Assembly: GCA_032622095.1 (NCBI GenBank) | Contig: CP136069.1 | Location: forward strand, 121,758,126-121,822,125 | From: Siphonodentalium dalli | Taxonomy: Eukaryota; Mollusca; Scaphopoda; Gadilida; Siphonodentaliidae | DNA length: 64,000 nucleotides | Direction: 5' to 3' | In this document: piece by piece, positions 1 through 12,457 of the stretch | How positions within the stretch are numbered: the stretch's first letter is position 1 | Layout of the letters: each line of letters opens with the position of its first letter | The notes under the pieces: model-generated | Database searches by the model: none | Told to the model about the DNA's origin: nothing | What the model saw: the letters and a program-made list of their open reading frames with translations, nothing else | Made by a program: the position numbers and the translations under genes

Positions 1-321
1 GGATCCTGCAGTAGATACTGCTTAGTTGGAACATTACGGTGTGAACTGATTGTGGTAGTAGATTATTGACAACATGTTTAATAGATCTGTCATCGTTAGC
101 TCACAACCGAAGTGTTGTTTCGGCTTTCCTCTGAGCAGAACTTAAATTTCGACAATTTTCGGTGGCCAATTTGGTAGCCATCTTAGCATTTTGAATCGTG
201 ATTGGCTACTCATACCCACAAAAACATTGATTTCAATCAATGATATGAATTGGTGCCAAATTGGCGTTTTGTCGAGTGGGTTTTCGTGAATAACTACATA
301 TTTGCCATTTTCATTATTATT

Positions 322-1160
322 GGCGACCATGTTGGACGCCATCTTGAATTCTGTATTTTCCCCAAAGCGGATTTTAGCGGATTTTGGATATGTTGTACAC
401 GAGATTCTCCCGCGTCGAATGACAACAAAACCGCTTCTTTACCAATTCCTTCTGGGTCTAACCCTCTGACGACCATTCTAAATATCTGCCATTTTCCATA
501 TTTTGACCGCCATTTTGGCAGCCATTTTAAGACAAAGCGCCAATTGGGTTTCATTGAATTGGAGTATTTATAGATAATGGTATGCCCAACTTATTTTGTA
601 CAGTTCTGTCCATTTCTTGTTGATATATGACTGGAATCCCAATGGCGATTTTTGTGGAATTTTATACCGCGTTCTGTAAAATCAAATTTGTGAGGGTGTA
701 GATGAGTCTGGGACCCCATTTATGGTATCTTTCATTGCTCCAATGCTGTATTAACATGAATATGACTAATCAATGTCGCCTGTCTGAACCATTATCAAAC
801 AACAGGAATTGATCTTTAAGATATTAGGCAAAAACTTCAAATTTTCGAGTTTAGGCCGCCATTGTGGCAGCCATCTGGGGCGAGGGGTTCCATTTTTTCT
901 ATAGATATGTCGCATAATACTTTACCTTCCCAAAAATGTTTACATTTGTATAAATATGGCAACATTTGTTCTCATTATGTCGAATTAATCTCAGTCAGAA
1001 TCTTTTTTGACTAAAGGAGGCCATGTTGGACGCCATATTGGATCCTGGATTTTGCCCAAAGCGGATTTTAGCGGATTTTGGATATGTTGTAGCAGAGATT
1101 CTCCCCCGTTGATTGACACCGAGATCGCTTCTTTACCAATTTCTTCTGGGTCAACCCCCT
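322..1160. repeat. two diverged copies of a GGCCAT-rich dispersed repeat
   Basis: Copies at about 322-466 and 1017-1160 share the same order of blocks: ATGTTGGACGCCAT, AAAGCGGATTTTAGCGGATT, GAGATTCTCCC and CTTCTTTACCAATT. The stretch between them and around 130-200 and 490-540 carries further degenerate GCCATTTTGG words. Short open frames overlap both copies on both strands, which is what a repeat without in-frame stops gives. I see no gene here. Confidence 0.7.
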
Positions 1161-1519
1161 TTTTTGCGTACCACGACCACACTAATAGTTTTAGAACAAT
1201 TGTAATTCAGATATTACCGATATGAAGTTTACTCCATGTTGAAACATTTCCTAAGTGCTAAGAGTATAAACAATTATTATCTTATCATGCTCAGGGTATT
1301 TATGACATGTAATATATTATTGAAATTGTGAAAATGGAAGTGTTCTCATTTGGATTTATAACAATTGTTACGCATTATAATGGAAGTGTCAATAGTGCAT
1401 ACAAGTAAACAAATTACGATAATATTGATGTCGATGTAGATATTTGAGTATAACACGTTATTCAATGCACATATGGCATTTTAATACTTGATTTAGTTTG
1501 TACTCGACTATTTCTCGAT

Positions 1520-1838
1520 TGTTGTCGGTAAATATGAGTACCATGGTCACCTTTCAATATTGTTCTCGCTAAATATGAGTACCATGGGCACCTTTCAATG
1601 TTGTTGTCGATAAATATGAGTACCATGGGCACCTTTCGATATTGTTCGTGGTAAATAGGAGTACCATTGACACCTTTCAATATTGTTCTTGGTAAATATG
1701 AGTACCATGGGTACCTTTCAATATTGTTGTCGATAAATATGAGTACCATGGGCACCTTTCGATATTGTTCTTGGTAAATAGGAGTACCATTGACACCTTT
1801 CAATATTGTTCTCGGTAAATATGTGTACCATTGGCACC
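1520..1838. repeat. 41-bp minisatellite, about 8 copies
   Basis: Units start at 1520, 1561, 1602, 1643, 1684, 1725, 1766 and 1807. Each has the form TGTTNTCGGTAAATATGAGT followed by ACCATGGGCACCTTTCAATAT. Variants such as ATAGGAGTACCATTGACACC recur in units 4 and 7, hinting at a 123-bp higher-order unit. The 41-bp period cycles through all frames. The resulting long minus-strand open frame is therefore a repeat artefact. Confidence 0.9.
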
Positions 1839-3140
1839 AGTCATTATATTTGGTCTGGTTTGTTGTGATTCGGGGCTGGTTTGGTGCGATTCGGTGTGAT
1901 TATTATGAATAAGCAACAAGTATATGGGCAAACGTTTACTCATAATGGTGAACAGAGAACCATACTATTTTTGGCTGGCACATGAACAGCTATATCACTC
2001 GTGTGAAATATTCGTCTATATCGATTGGCAAGTGTCGCTTATCAAAGATCCAGCAGCACGAGAACTTTTTATTGTTTAATTGTAAACACTGTTGAATGAA
2101 GTACTCAACACGACAATCACAAATGGCGTTTACTATCCAAGACATACCTGTTGTTCTGTTATATTGGTTATCACTCTTATGAGAGTGGTGCCTTTTGTTA
2201 TCGCTGGATTGTCGTCAGATGTCAGAATTGAAGATGGGTCCAATATTATCCCTTGGTTTATCAAACAACGTTTTATTGAAATGAACTTTCTATAGGAAAG
2301 ACCATGAGGCTTATCGAAGCTCCCCGGGTGTACTTGGATAATGGATCTATCTCGAATAGTTTAGAACATTCAACCTTGAAATTTGCGAAATACAATGACA
2401 TTTCAAGAAGGATATCACTTTTACATATTTAGCTATTGACCACTTGTGTATACTATTTTGACCACATCATGAAACTGAGTGGGACCATATTATGTGGCTA
2501 CTCTTTCATTACCATCAACATCAACTTCCTATATGGCGTATGTGAAAATGGTAGGGCGTGAATGTGTGGTCATAGGTGAGGTGAACAGTTATACAGGGAG
2601 TTATTGTATGGTCATGAATGATGCGAAGGAGTGGCTATATGGTAATGTGTGGTGTGTCCATGGTGAGATGTATAGATATACAAGGAGTCACTATATGGTC
2701 ATGTGTGAGGTGAATAGCTATACACTGACTGGCTGTATGATAATTGAAGTGGTGTATACGTTTAATGATATAGTAGCTACATGGTCATATGTGTGTTGTT
2801 TATGTATATATAGAGATAATGTATTGTCATGTGTGGGATGTATATTTGACGAATATTGCACTGGACGTTCATGTATGTAGGTTCCAGTGTCATATCGTCC
2901 AAATATTAATGTAAAATGGATTTGGTGGTAATTTAATGTATAGACATGTATAGATATGTTTAGAGTAGTCTAGTATAGTTGCCATTTCCGAAGGATCATT
3001 ACTATGATTAGTACACTTGAATACATAATTCGTTCATGAAATTGCTTGACCGTGAATGCAATGCAAACTTGGTAGTCCAATCTATATTTGTGACCCGCCA
3101 TATCAAATCCAGTCGGAAGTCGGGATTTTGTTTACCCTGT
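1839..3140. other. no gene recognised; degenerate repeat at 2540-2800
   Basis: An open frame at 2479-2880 (+) spans irregular tandem words such as ATATGGTCATG and GTGAGGTGAA with a TATACA-type block, repeated three or four times with drift. The predicted peptide has no domain I recognise. I treat it as a decayed minisatellite. The rest is unremarkable AT-rich sequence. Confidence 0.5.
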
Positions 3141-3209
3141 GCCAATGCATTCTCTTATATATGCGAGTCGACCATATGTCGCCTCGCATATATAAGAGAA
3201 TGCATTGGC
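3141..3209. repeat. perfect 27-bp-arm palindrome, solo core of TTAA MITE
   Basis: Arms 3141-3167 and 3183-3209 are exact reverse complements, beginning GCCAATGCATTCTC, around a 15-bp loop containing TCGACCATATGTCGC. The same core occurs twice, in opposite orientation, in each of the MITEs at 10325-10716 and 25270-25661. Here it is alone, without the CCCTTTACCC termini, so it is a fragment or an independent hairpin. Confidence 0.9.
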
Positions 3210-6200
3210 CTAACAATTTTTTATCATTTTTTATAAATGTTTCTGACAAATTTTAGGACATAAAACCTGTCCCCATGTTTACGGAAGGCTCGATTTAATA
3301 GGATATACAAAGGAAGTATATATATAGTAATCATAAAAGTTCTCTCTAAATCGATCAAAAATAAAAAAGATAAAGCCTCCTGATATGGAACAATTATTTA
3401 TTGTTACTAAGGTCAAAGGATACTTTTTCTCAATGTGTATCTCAAACAGCTTACTAATCACAATATCGCACAAAAAAACTTTGTGTTGACTTTGAATTGT
3501 TCATATCTATAATTCACGGTAGGGTATCACATAGTTTCGAGTTGATGAGTATCACGCATTCAAAGTGGCCGAGGCGAGGAAAAAGGTAATAAACTAGGAT
3601 ATGACATATTACATAGTTTTGGCAGCTACGAGCATATGCTATACTATTTTTTAAACAAGCTGATACCTCATTTGTGTCCATCTTAAAGTTGTTTGCTCTA
3701 ACACTCTGACCAAAGATATATTGACTGGTGTTTTCCGCGAATCAGAATGTTATTGAAAAGTACTGAGTCTTTTGGAACAAACAATAAATCAACTTGTTTT
3801 TAAATTAAACTAGCATATGCTCACAGCAGTCAAGATGCTACACTTTTTGACAGTTCCTCATATATTATGTTCTGGTCGTTTGTGCTCGCCTCTGCCATTT
3901 TGAATGCGTGGTACTCAACAGCCTCGAAACTACGCGATTCCCACCGTGTAATTGGCTCCCTAATTTTGTGGAATTTTGTCGACGATTTCCACCAAACTGA
4001 TATGTGTAGTTTAAGGATACAAAACAGTAGCGTTGCTCGAGTGATGGTGGGGGTTGACTGGTGTGGCAAAACAATGATTACGTTTATCGGCGATTTCTAC
4101 CGAACTTATATAAAGATGTATTATAATTATCGAGGCACGGATTCAGCATGAGTGTTCATTGCTTCAATTGTGCTTAATTCAGTTTACGTGAACAAAATCT
4201 CAATTCTGATCGAAATGACCATGTATCCATCGGCCACATTGCGATGCCCCTCAATTCAGATCAAGCTTGAAAATCGGTCCCGATTTTCGCCCATGTCAAG
4301 GTTCTAACCCGCACAAACCTCGTCTAGTCAAGAGTGCGATTATTTCATCCACGACCTAATCACCTCGGCTATGGGTACATCCTTAAAACGGAAGCCCGTT
4401 CACTGAGAATTGGGAAGCGTATTAGTCTGAATATGGGTTCTAATTTTAACACAGAACAGATTGGCCACTATATTAATTGTAACAACACAATGCATCTCCT
4501 TCGAAAATGGTATATGTGATATAGGGTATATAATTGTGTGGTTTAAATATACCTAATGCCATCTATGTCAGGGATGGGGTCGGAGTGAGCGCAAAATTGA
4601 CAAAACATTTTTGTCGTCGATTCCGGCAAACGTATATATTGTCATCTCTATTGTACAATGAATCTATGGTATGATTGAAAGTTGTAAATGTGGCTTTGCC
4701 GGGGTCAGTGATGGGGTTGAATGAGGAGCACCAAAATTGATAACAAACTTTTTATCACAGACATAGTTGAAGTGACATCGATAAAGATAAACAGACAACC
4801 ATAATTTCGTTTCGTCGACTTGATAATTCTTGTTGTATAGTGAATTAAGTCAAATCTGTCTTAATCTGATTAAATTCTTCAGCTTCAACGACCATGCATG
4901 GCATATACAGTAGAAAGGTCCAATCATTACTAACACGTTGTGTGGTGTAGAAGTGCCTAGTGTTCTTATTCACGTTTTTTTTTTTTTTTTTTTTTTGTAG
5001 ATTCAGTGAATTTCCCCACTTTTTCGCGTATAATTATCTTTGGAATGAGATACTAAACAAAACATTTCGAAAACTGATATTATATCCAGAACTGTAAAAA
5101 CGGTAGAAATGAAGGCGAAAACAATAAATAAATTACGATTATCAACTCCCATATTCTGCACTTACCCTGTTGGCATACATGACGGAATACACGACGGTTT
5201 TATCTATAATGTTTCCCTCGAATTTAATAATTGTCACATATTTCTGAATATTCATAATTTATATCGTCAAATTCTGAATGTCAAAGATCCCTCTATCTCC
5301 TTGCAAATATCTATACTGACGTCGGTAGTCCGTAATGAGTTGTAAAGTGCGAGCAATCTTTGATATATCACCCATTTCCATTTCCAAATAGCACATGATT
5401 AATCGCATACATGTAGATATAACAAATTGTACATGCATGCATACCTCAATAGCATCATTCTGCATGTCAGGGGTTCACGTGTACACATACACGCGTTTGT
5501 TTATCTAATGTAACCGAACTTCCATGTCATCTTAGTTTATGTCAGTTTCTGAGAGTGTAACGTTATTTTAGAGAAAGATATGGTTTGGTTTATCTCAGTG
5601 TATCGTCGTTCCAGCCTATAGGACAATCACGACGTTCTCATTTTTGCGGGTAGAGGAAAGACTGCGCAGGTGGCTAACGCGAAATCACTCTAATGCACAC
5701 AAAAACATAACTTACAAAATTGCCCAGGTACACGAATCAGATTACTGAGCCTGCATTCAAACCAGTTTCTCCAGCACTGGGTCGCTTATTACGGCCTATT
5801 TCACCTTACCGAATGAGCCACTGGGGCCCCGGACAAAAGATATGTGGCTGTGCGCTGTTTGGAAATCTCGAATACTCAGTCTATACGCGTAAAATAAAGG
5901 GGTCTCATGAACACGCTAAATGCTTCACTTCAACATGAATGACATTATCAGTGGATGTTAGCAACGGACAGCCTCTAATAGGAGTTATCGCCCATAATAT
6001 TCCTAATTAATTGGATTAGTTTGCACATCTCTTCAGAATATAATTTAATTGGCACACGAAACAACAACGGATAATAGATCGAAACGATGCGCGTTAACAC
6101 TACAATCATGCGCGCTTCACTTCCCCGCTATCTCCCGGCATGCAACGCGCCGATAAAAGACTCGTTCTATTGTGACAAATTTGATGACTTCTGTCATCGA

Positions 6201-7741
6201 CATTGGTTGTTCATTCTATCAATCGGCATCGAATTAAGAATAGATAAATGACAGTCATAGCGCTACAAGAGAATCTATGAATGTTTAAATCCATATTAGA
6301 CGCATATATCTCGCCCCTACCAGTGGATAATAACACATTTTACCGTGTTAAAGGAAATGCAATTTCCTCCATTATCTGAGACGTTATATCTTTATTGGTC
6401 GGAAATGCTACAAATCCAAGTTTTATCATAATGCGCCAGTCTAGCAATGAAACAGGAAATTGAGTGTGTGTTCCATTCTTGTAACATGGTTCAGTTGGCT
6501 TCGCCATGGTCTTGTTCGATTAATCTAGGATTCATGACGGAACATTTCCTGGTTCCCAGCGCAGAATGAATACACGATCATCATGATTAACATAACAGCA
6601 CGGGGACGTACGACGACATTGGTTACAGCCAACACACCCACGGCATAACCCATGTCATATACTTGTGAACTAAATAATGAACGGTTCTAGAATGGGAATA
6701 GGAAAGGATGTACATGTACATGTATATAATCAGAAATGCCAATCACCGCAAAAAAAAAATGAAAAACAAAACAAAACAAAACTATAGAACAAAACAAACA
6801 ATTTCGGAATGTATGAATTTAATGTTTGATTTAATGATATAAAACGTGCTGATTTCACTGCATCTAACTGATATATTCGACACAACCACTACACTCATTT
6901 GAAGAATTCACAATTAAACTATTACTGTCAAAATATTCAACAACATCGGCTGTGCCATTTCGTAAAACACGACACGGCGTCCTAACAACACAGAAATGTA
7001 AACAAACAGTCCTTCGTTCGCCCCGATCAAATCACCGATTAACAACCGGGAATGGTTTCACCAATAAGAGTCATTTTATTTAATTTATACAACAACTAGC
7101 GTTGTATGCTGGCACTTTTTATACAAAAAATGTATTTTTAAATACCTGCGTTGAGCAAGTTTGCCCATTGTGAGCCGCAGCATAGTGTATTGCCAATAAT
7201 TGTTGCAAATATCTTGGGTTTCAGCAAATCAGGTTCATGCTCCGTGTTTCCATATATAAGAAAATGTCCGGCCAATTCACGGCCCCCAGCGTAAAATACA
7301 GAACTCTCACTGCGTAAATACAGAACTCACACTGCACTACATAAGCCTCTCAGTAAAATTTCTCTCTTTTTTTGGACGAAATATAAACATCAACACGGTC
7401 GGTCATTATACTTTTTGCAACGACATGATTAGAAAAAGAAATAAGATTGTCAATAGTTTTGCATTTATCAGCAACAATGGTCATCTGGCGATGTCCGGTT
7501 AAATAAATCAGAATCTCCTGAGCTACTGTTTCTCTATAGCAAAGCGAAAGCAAACGAAAATGAAACAAAAAAACTTGCTATCGCCATCATTCGTATACCA
7601 CAGGTACCACAAAAATCCATAAATCACCCATAAGTAATTCGTTGAATAGTTCATAATTGATAATTATCTTTATTATCAACCATTTTTTGTTGTGGGGAAG
7701 CATGCATGGACGCACTTTATCAGAGACGATATCTGATTTTT
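3210..7741. other. no gene recognised; degenerate repeat 3960-4790, poly-T 4976-4996
   Basis: Three or four diverged copies of a block reading roughly AGTGATGGGGTTG, AAAATTGA and TCGACGATTTCCACC occur at about 3960, 4040-4120, 4570-4650 and 4703-4790. A pure T run lies near 4976-4996, and an A-rich AAAACAAAAC stretch near 6750-6800. Open frames of 60-94 codons here (for example 3867-4151, 5720-5938 and 7350-7568 minus) show no recognisable domain and no convincing splice context. Confidence 0.5.
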
Positions 7742-7854
7742 GCTGGGCTGACCTGTCTGACAACAAAATCAAAACGTGTTAAAAGATCTTTTGCTAGGCT
7801 GACCTGTCTGACAACAAAATCAAAACGTGTTAAAAGATCTTTTGCTAGGCTGAC
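7742..7854. repeat. 51-bp tandem repeat, 2.2 copies
   Basis: Units 7742-7792 and 7793-7843 are almost identical (GCTRGGCTGACCTGTCTGAC and onward, one difference). They are followed by an 11-bp start of a third unit. The near identity points to a recent duplication. Confidence 0.9.
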
Positions 7855-7937
7855 ATCCGGCCACCAGATACTCCTATTACTGGGATCATGGATCCGATCG
7901 AATTATTTAAAACGTACAAAGGGTGGTTTACATAAGA

Positions 7938-8084
7938 AATGAACGGCGGTTTCAATGTGGTCATGGGATTTTGACCGCGAGAAAAAATCAGCAAACTGCA
8001 TGAACCCCGAAGGAGTTCATGCGGTGTTTGCTGATTTTTTATCGCGGTCAAAACCCATGACCACGTTGAATCCGCCGTTTATTA
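7938..8084. mobile_element. foldback MITE with about 65-bp arms
   Basis: The sequence folds on itself: AACGGCGGTTTCAATGTGG near 7942 pairs with the CACGTTGAATCCGCCGTT end near 8080. The arms continue through GACCGCGA and ATCAGCAAAC to a short loop CCCGAAGGA flanked by ATGAAC and GTTCAT. A few mismatches and small indels break the stem. No coding capacity. Superfamily unknown, because I could not fix a target duplication. Confidence 0.8.
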
Positions 8085-8109
8085 TTTATATTTATATACT
8101 TACGCTCTT

Positions 8110-8340
8110 TAAAACACTTCTCCAAATATGTCCGTTATTTCGTCAAAAACACTTTTTCAAATATCTCCGTTATTTCGTTTATAAAAATAATTTCCTAATT
8201 TCTATATTTCGCTCTATATTTCGCCCTATTTCGCTATTTCGTTGTATTTTCCTATTTCGATTTTTCGTACTATTTCGCTGTATTTTCATATTTCGCTTTT
8301 TCGTTGTATTTCATATTTCGATAATTCGCTATATTTGACA
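8110..8340. repeat. TATTTCG-rich low-complexity tract
   Basis: The motif TATTTCG or TTTCGCTA recurs irregularly about every 8-20 bases, giving a pyrimidine-rich plus strand. Weak minisatellite character. The overlapping open frame is low complexity (F, I, R, S). Confidence 0.7.
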
Positions 8341-8554
8341 TATTATGGGATATGGGATTATATGATAACCAACATTATGTTAGTCAATCGAACATCTCGT
8401 GCCACCCGTTCTCGCGATTAGATGCAACTAGCCATCCAATTGTGATCTTTCGAACCTCGATTACATATTGTTTGCTATCAAATCCTTGGCGTATTGGCTG
8501 ACTAGATACTCAAGCAGTCGGTAATGTCCGACAATCCCCGGTGATTTCCGGGAC

Positions 8555-8627
8555 CAATGTGTTCATAAACCTATGAACGACATTGGAAGTGACGTCACGT
8601 TACGTTCATAGGTTTATGAACGCATTG
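8555..8627. repeat. 25-bp-arm palindrome with TGACGTCA in the loop
   Basis: Arms 8555-8579 and 8603-8627 (ATAAACCTATGAACG and its complement) pair with one mismatch around a 23-bp loop. The loop contains GTGACGTCAC, itself a perfect palindrome holding the consensus CRE octamer TGACGTCA. It is probably a small foldback element. Use as a CREB/ATF site is only a possibility. Confidence 0.8.
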
Positions 8628-8689
8628 AATAAGGGGGCGTGTCTACCGAAACGCTATGGGGAAATCGGAAGAGATATTAGGGGTATGTA

Positions 8690-9930
8690 AATATATTCCA
8701 ATGATCGTCTCTGACGAAGAGCGTCCATGCTTTTGTTTCCCGAAAGTAAGTATATATTACAGAGAGATCTGTCGTATGTTTTCAACATGAAACTGGATAC
8801 TATTGTGGGGTTTCGCGATATACATGTGGCTTACATAATTTTTGCAAGTATGTTGTTTTTCCTTGTGACTGGTAAACCGAAAATATGGAAAGTTTGACTA
8901 TTTTGGTGTCAACTCGGACCGTTGGTCTTAAATATAGTTTTCTCTCGTACATCGGTATGAATATATACATGGTATTGCCATATAACTTTTTTCTTCCCGA
9001 TTTCATGCTATTTAACGTCAGCAAATCTCTAGTTCGTATGCTTTCCCGTCCCTCAGAGAAGTTCCCTATTTGATCCCACCGCGGCCCTATTAAGTATCTA
9101 TTATGCATTCATTAGCATAGCCTGGAGCAGATAATTTTAATTGAAACCCATGTTAGCAAGCGTTCATGCGTTATTATTGTCACATCTAAAAAACACAAAC
9201 ATTAAAATTGCCTCCCATCATCTATTAGACACATACGAATGCATTTTGAGTTCGCGTGTAAGGGGAGAGCATCCACATTCCCAGAGGGCGCGTTAAAAGA
9301 CCGCTAAAGAGACTCCGAACATGACCATATGGTCGCAAAGATGCTCATCTCGAAAGTCAAAGCTGCGTTTTCTCCGGATGGAGTAATTATTAATGTTCTG
9401 TTGATTTTTATCGTCGCTGAGTGCGTTTTAATTAGTAGCATTGGGGAGATGCCACAGAGGAGGTTTCACGAAGAACAAAACTTAATGAAATTTGAATAAA
9501 TGCGCCTCATCGAGTGTTATTATTCCTTTTATATGCGACTAAAATCGCTCGCATTAGGAGACTTTTATTCCCCTTCAGAGGCTTTTCCCTGCGGATATGA
9601 GGATCTGGAGCGGCTCTAAGTTGATTTCACCTACTGCTTCGAATTTTAAATAGTAAGTTCCCTTTCCCTGACTTTGGTGTAAACAATATTTATTTAAAAA
9701 ATCAAATATATCACACAAACACAAATACATATGTAGATACATAGAGATTTAGGAAGAGGGTTGGAAAGCAAAATGCTTTTTAAAGTCCTCTCCTCGTGGA
9801 ACAGATATTACTTCATGTGACAGAAATATCACTTGAGGTAAAGCAGACGGGATATATAGTTTTGTTTGATTGGAATGTTATTACATGTCCAGGATTGAGA
9901 TATGGATATAACATTTAATACGGGAGTTAA
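8690..9930. other. no gene recognised; dispersed repeat near 8697-8745
   Basis: A stretch CAATGATCGTCTCTGACGAA followed by GAGCGTCCATGCTTTTGT resembles 35638-35690, so it belongs to a dispersed family. The remainder, including open frames at 8800-9108 (-) and 8885-9073 (+), overlaps itself on both strands and carries no recognisable domain. Confidence 0.45.
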
Positions 9931-10014
9931 GGGTGAGGGTGAGAGAGCGAAAGAGAGAGTGAAAGAGAGAGAGAGAGTGAGTGAGAGAGGGAGAGAGGGA
10001 GGGAGAGAGAGGTT
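9931..10014. repeat. GA-rich microsatellite
   Basis: An imperfect GAGAGAG tract with GTGAGTGAG and GGGAGGGAG interruptions. Long Ser/Leu or Arg/Glu open frames over it on both strands are low-complexity artefacts. Confidence 0.95.
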
Positions 10015-10320
10015 GACACAACATACATTCGATACAAAACAACACAACATCCGTTCAGTGGGGAAATCACTTGCACGAATGCGTCACGACCACGGAGGAG
10101 ACCTTGTTGTGGATAATGATAAGACTGGTCTGAGAATGGATTGAAATTATTTGTCGGACGTAACACCTCCAGACAAGTGATCCATTCTTCTGTTACATGA
10201 TATTTGCGCGTGTACATGTACTTTTTAAATTGAGTATCGAATACGACACTATCAATTATATACTCGTAATATAAGCGTATTGCGCATAAGCCCAATAATA
10301 AAGCCCCGATGCGTTCTGAA

Positions 10321-10720
10321 TTAACCCTTTACCCAACAAACCGGCCAAAACCGGCCAAATAAAGCTTCAACAGCCTAAAATATCTTCGGTCTGTCTCAAT
10401 AGAACCATACAAATATGGATATCATTGGAACCGGCTCCTTGACCACATTGTGATAGTTACAGTTATGCCCTGTGCCAATGCATTCTCTTATATATGCGAG
10501 TCGACCATAGGTCGCCTCGCATATATAAGAGAATGCATTGGCCTAAAAAAAATCTTTTTTTAACACTTTTTACCATTTTTTCTTACATTCTTTAACAATT
10601 TTATAATTTTTAATGAGTTAAGCCAATGCATTCTCTTATATATGCGAGGCGACCTATGGTCGACTCGCATATATAAGAGAATGCATTGGCACAGGGCCGT
10701 TCTGTTGGGTAAAGGGTTTA
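10321..10720. mobile_element. TTAA-flanked 392-bp MITE, copy A
   Basis: The element 10325-10716 has terminal inverted repeats CCCTTTACCCAACA and TGTTGGGTAAAGGG. It is flanked by TTAA on the left and TTTA on the right, a slightly decayed TTAA duplication as made by piggyBac- or Kolobok-type transposases. Inside are two 69-bp palindromes (10474-10542 and 10622-10690) in opposite orientation, separated by A/T-rich sequence, so the whole right half folds into a compound hairpin. It is about 99% identical to copy B at 25270-25661 and has the same length. Confidence 0.92.
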
Positions 10721-11406
10721 TACGCGGAACATAGCCTCGGATTGATAAGACATTAATCTCAGTTGGTTATCATACACAACACTGTTGAGGAAATATGACA
10801 CCCAAGTACCGTAACTCTGCCGAAAATACGCGGACCGTCCCTGGACGGTTTTCGAACTCGATCCAGACATTCTTGAGCAACTGTCATATTATATTGACTC
10901 TCAATAAAATCAGTTGAGATTGTTCAAGTTATCGCTCCAACGTCATATGTATAGACGAACTCCGTCTTCCCGTGAAACGGCCTCGCCAAACTATATATAG
11001 GTGAATACTCGACCAACAATTATTTTTGTACTATGTCGTACACGGTAATTACGGATAATTTGTTTCGACATGTGCATATAAGAATGGTTTGACCAGATAT
11101 ATCAACGTGTACATGATGTGGAGGAGGGGTGAGTATACGATAAGTATGTGGACATATGAATAAAATCCCAAAGCCATTGTAATTTCCCAGTTGTTTTCAA
11201 GTTTTGAATGTAAACTGTCCACATTACCATAACATGACTAGAATAGAAATGTTCTCAGAGGATATCTTCGAGGTCCTTTCATTCAACAAATGATTCATGG
11301 TCGCTGATCCTCCTCTTCGCCAGAAGTGAGTCATTTTCAACCATATATATACCCGCAGCCGATAATGCTGGGGTGCGTGCTATACTATTTTCTCGATTCT
11401 CATGTT
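10721..11406. other. no gene recognised
   Basis: Unique-looking AT-rich sequence without an open frame of note. It lies directly downstream, in minus-strand terms, of the candidate terminal exon at 11407-11494 and could hold its 3' UTR. Confidence 0.4.
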
Positions 11407-11494
11407 TTACCAGATTATTTTCTTCCAGGCTTTCTTCTCGGTCTTGTCAGTAGCGACCACGCTGGTTTTCCGTGTTTCAGCTTTGGGAACTCCT
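11407..11494 (-). CDS. candidate terminal exon, unknown protein (28 codons)
   Basis: On the minus strand an AG acceptor (bases 11496-11495, in ACTAAG) is preceded by GTTGAC and CCTAAT, which could serve as branch points. It is followed by 28 sense codons and a TAA at 11409-11407. The peptide starts GVPKAETRKTSVV and ends KKAWKKIIW. Codons are mostly G- or C-ending (GTC, GAC, AAG, ACC, GAG, GCC, AAG), unlike the surrounding A+T-rich DNA, and the K/E/T-rich composition looks protein-like. I do not recognise the protein and cannot find upstream exons. It could also be a fragment of a decayed retroelement or chance. Confidence 0.25.
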
Positions 11495-12457
11495 CTTAGT
11501 GTCAACGGACCCAGGACGACATTCGATTAGGAAGAACTGGCTAGCGGTATTTTCTGCATTTGAAGGAATAGCCCAACCAGTTGTAATGCCTGTACGATTG
11601 GTAACCGACATTGTTGAGGCGTTATCAGATTGATTTTAATTTGGAAGTGGGTGGTCATTAACGCTGCTACATGTGCTTAAGAAGTCGTATTCAATGAAAA
11701 CTATGCTTTTATACGGGAATATCACGGTGTCCTGAAGCCAATGCCGATCCTACAAACCGGGCAATATGATAAACTAGCTGAAACAGGCTCCCTAAGGGAG
11801 CCTTAATATATTCGGCGTCGGAGGGGCTGCGGCCCCTGCACAGAGGGGTCTGCGCCTTTGTGCGTTATAGGGGGCTGTGGCTCCTGTGTGTGATTCGCGC
11901 ACATTATAGAATATAGACAAATCCCACTCTTTTATATATATTGATCATATTATTATGCTACTTCAATATAAATTCGGGCAAAAATAGGTTCATATTGGAC
12001 CTAAATGATGACATTGGTTCATAATGGACTTATACCCGTTATTATGTTGGATGGCGCAGGCCACAGTGAAAACACATATATAAAGAGATAACATCTGGTC
12101 CCGAAATAGGCCCACAGTGAGTGTATTTTTGTTTTGTTATCTATTTAATTAATTAATCAAAATAAAAAATTCCGATATAACCTTCGCCAGGGTACCCTGC
12201 GTCACCACCAAAAAATGGTTGAATTCGGACCAGCATTCTGGGAGAGAAATCAGGGCAGACAGACAGATAGACATATCTTATACTCTTGTATCTATCCTGA
12301 TAGATGATAACTGTTTGGTCTGGGTTAAACATAATCCAGCGATAAACATCTTGGATGTAGCAAGTTTGGAATGGTGAAAATATTGCAACATCAATGGGTT
12401 GGATATTGTGTCTATAGAATAGAAATACTACGCGAGGATCGCAACTCCGTTTGCCTT
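11495..12457. other. no gene recognised; GC-rich block and dispersed repeat
   Basis: A GC-rich block near 11775-11890 (GGAGGGGCTGCGGCCCCTG and GGGGGCTGTGGCTCCTG) is related to 37545-37620. From about 11950 to 12130 the words ATAATGGACTTATACCCGTT and GGCGCAGGCCACAGTGAAA match a dispersed family also seen at 38397-38705 and 39425-39640. No coding signal. Confidence 0.5.

Noticed and set aside
1462-1803. 113-codon minus-strand open frame
   Set aside because: It is the 41-bp minisatellite read through; the period not divisible by three cycles the same peptide words through frames.
2479-2880. 133-codon plus-strand open frame
   Set aside because: Covers a decayed tandem repeat rich in TATGG and GTGAGG words, no domain, no splice or promoter support.
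9829-10295. Open frames on both strands with Ser/Leu or Arg/Glu runs
   Set aside because: Produced by the GA microsatellite.
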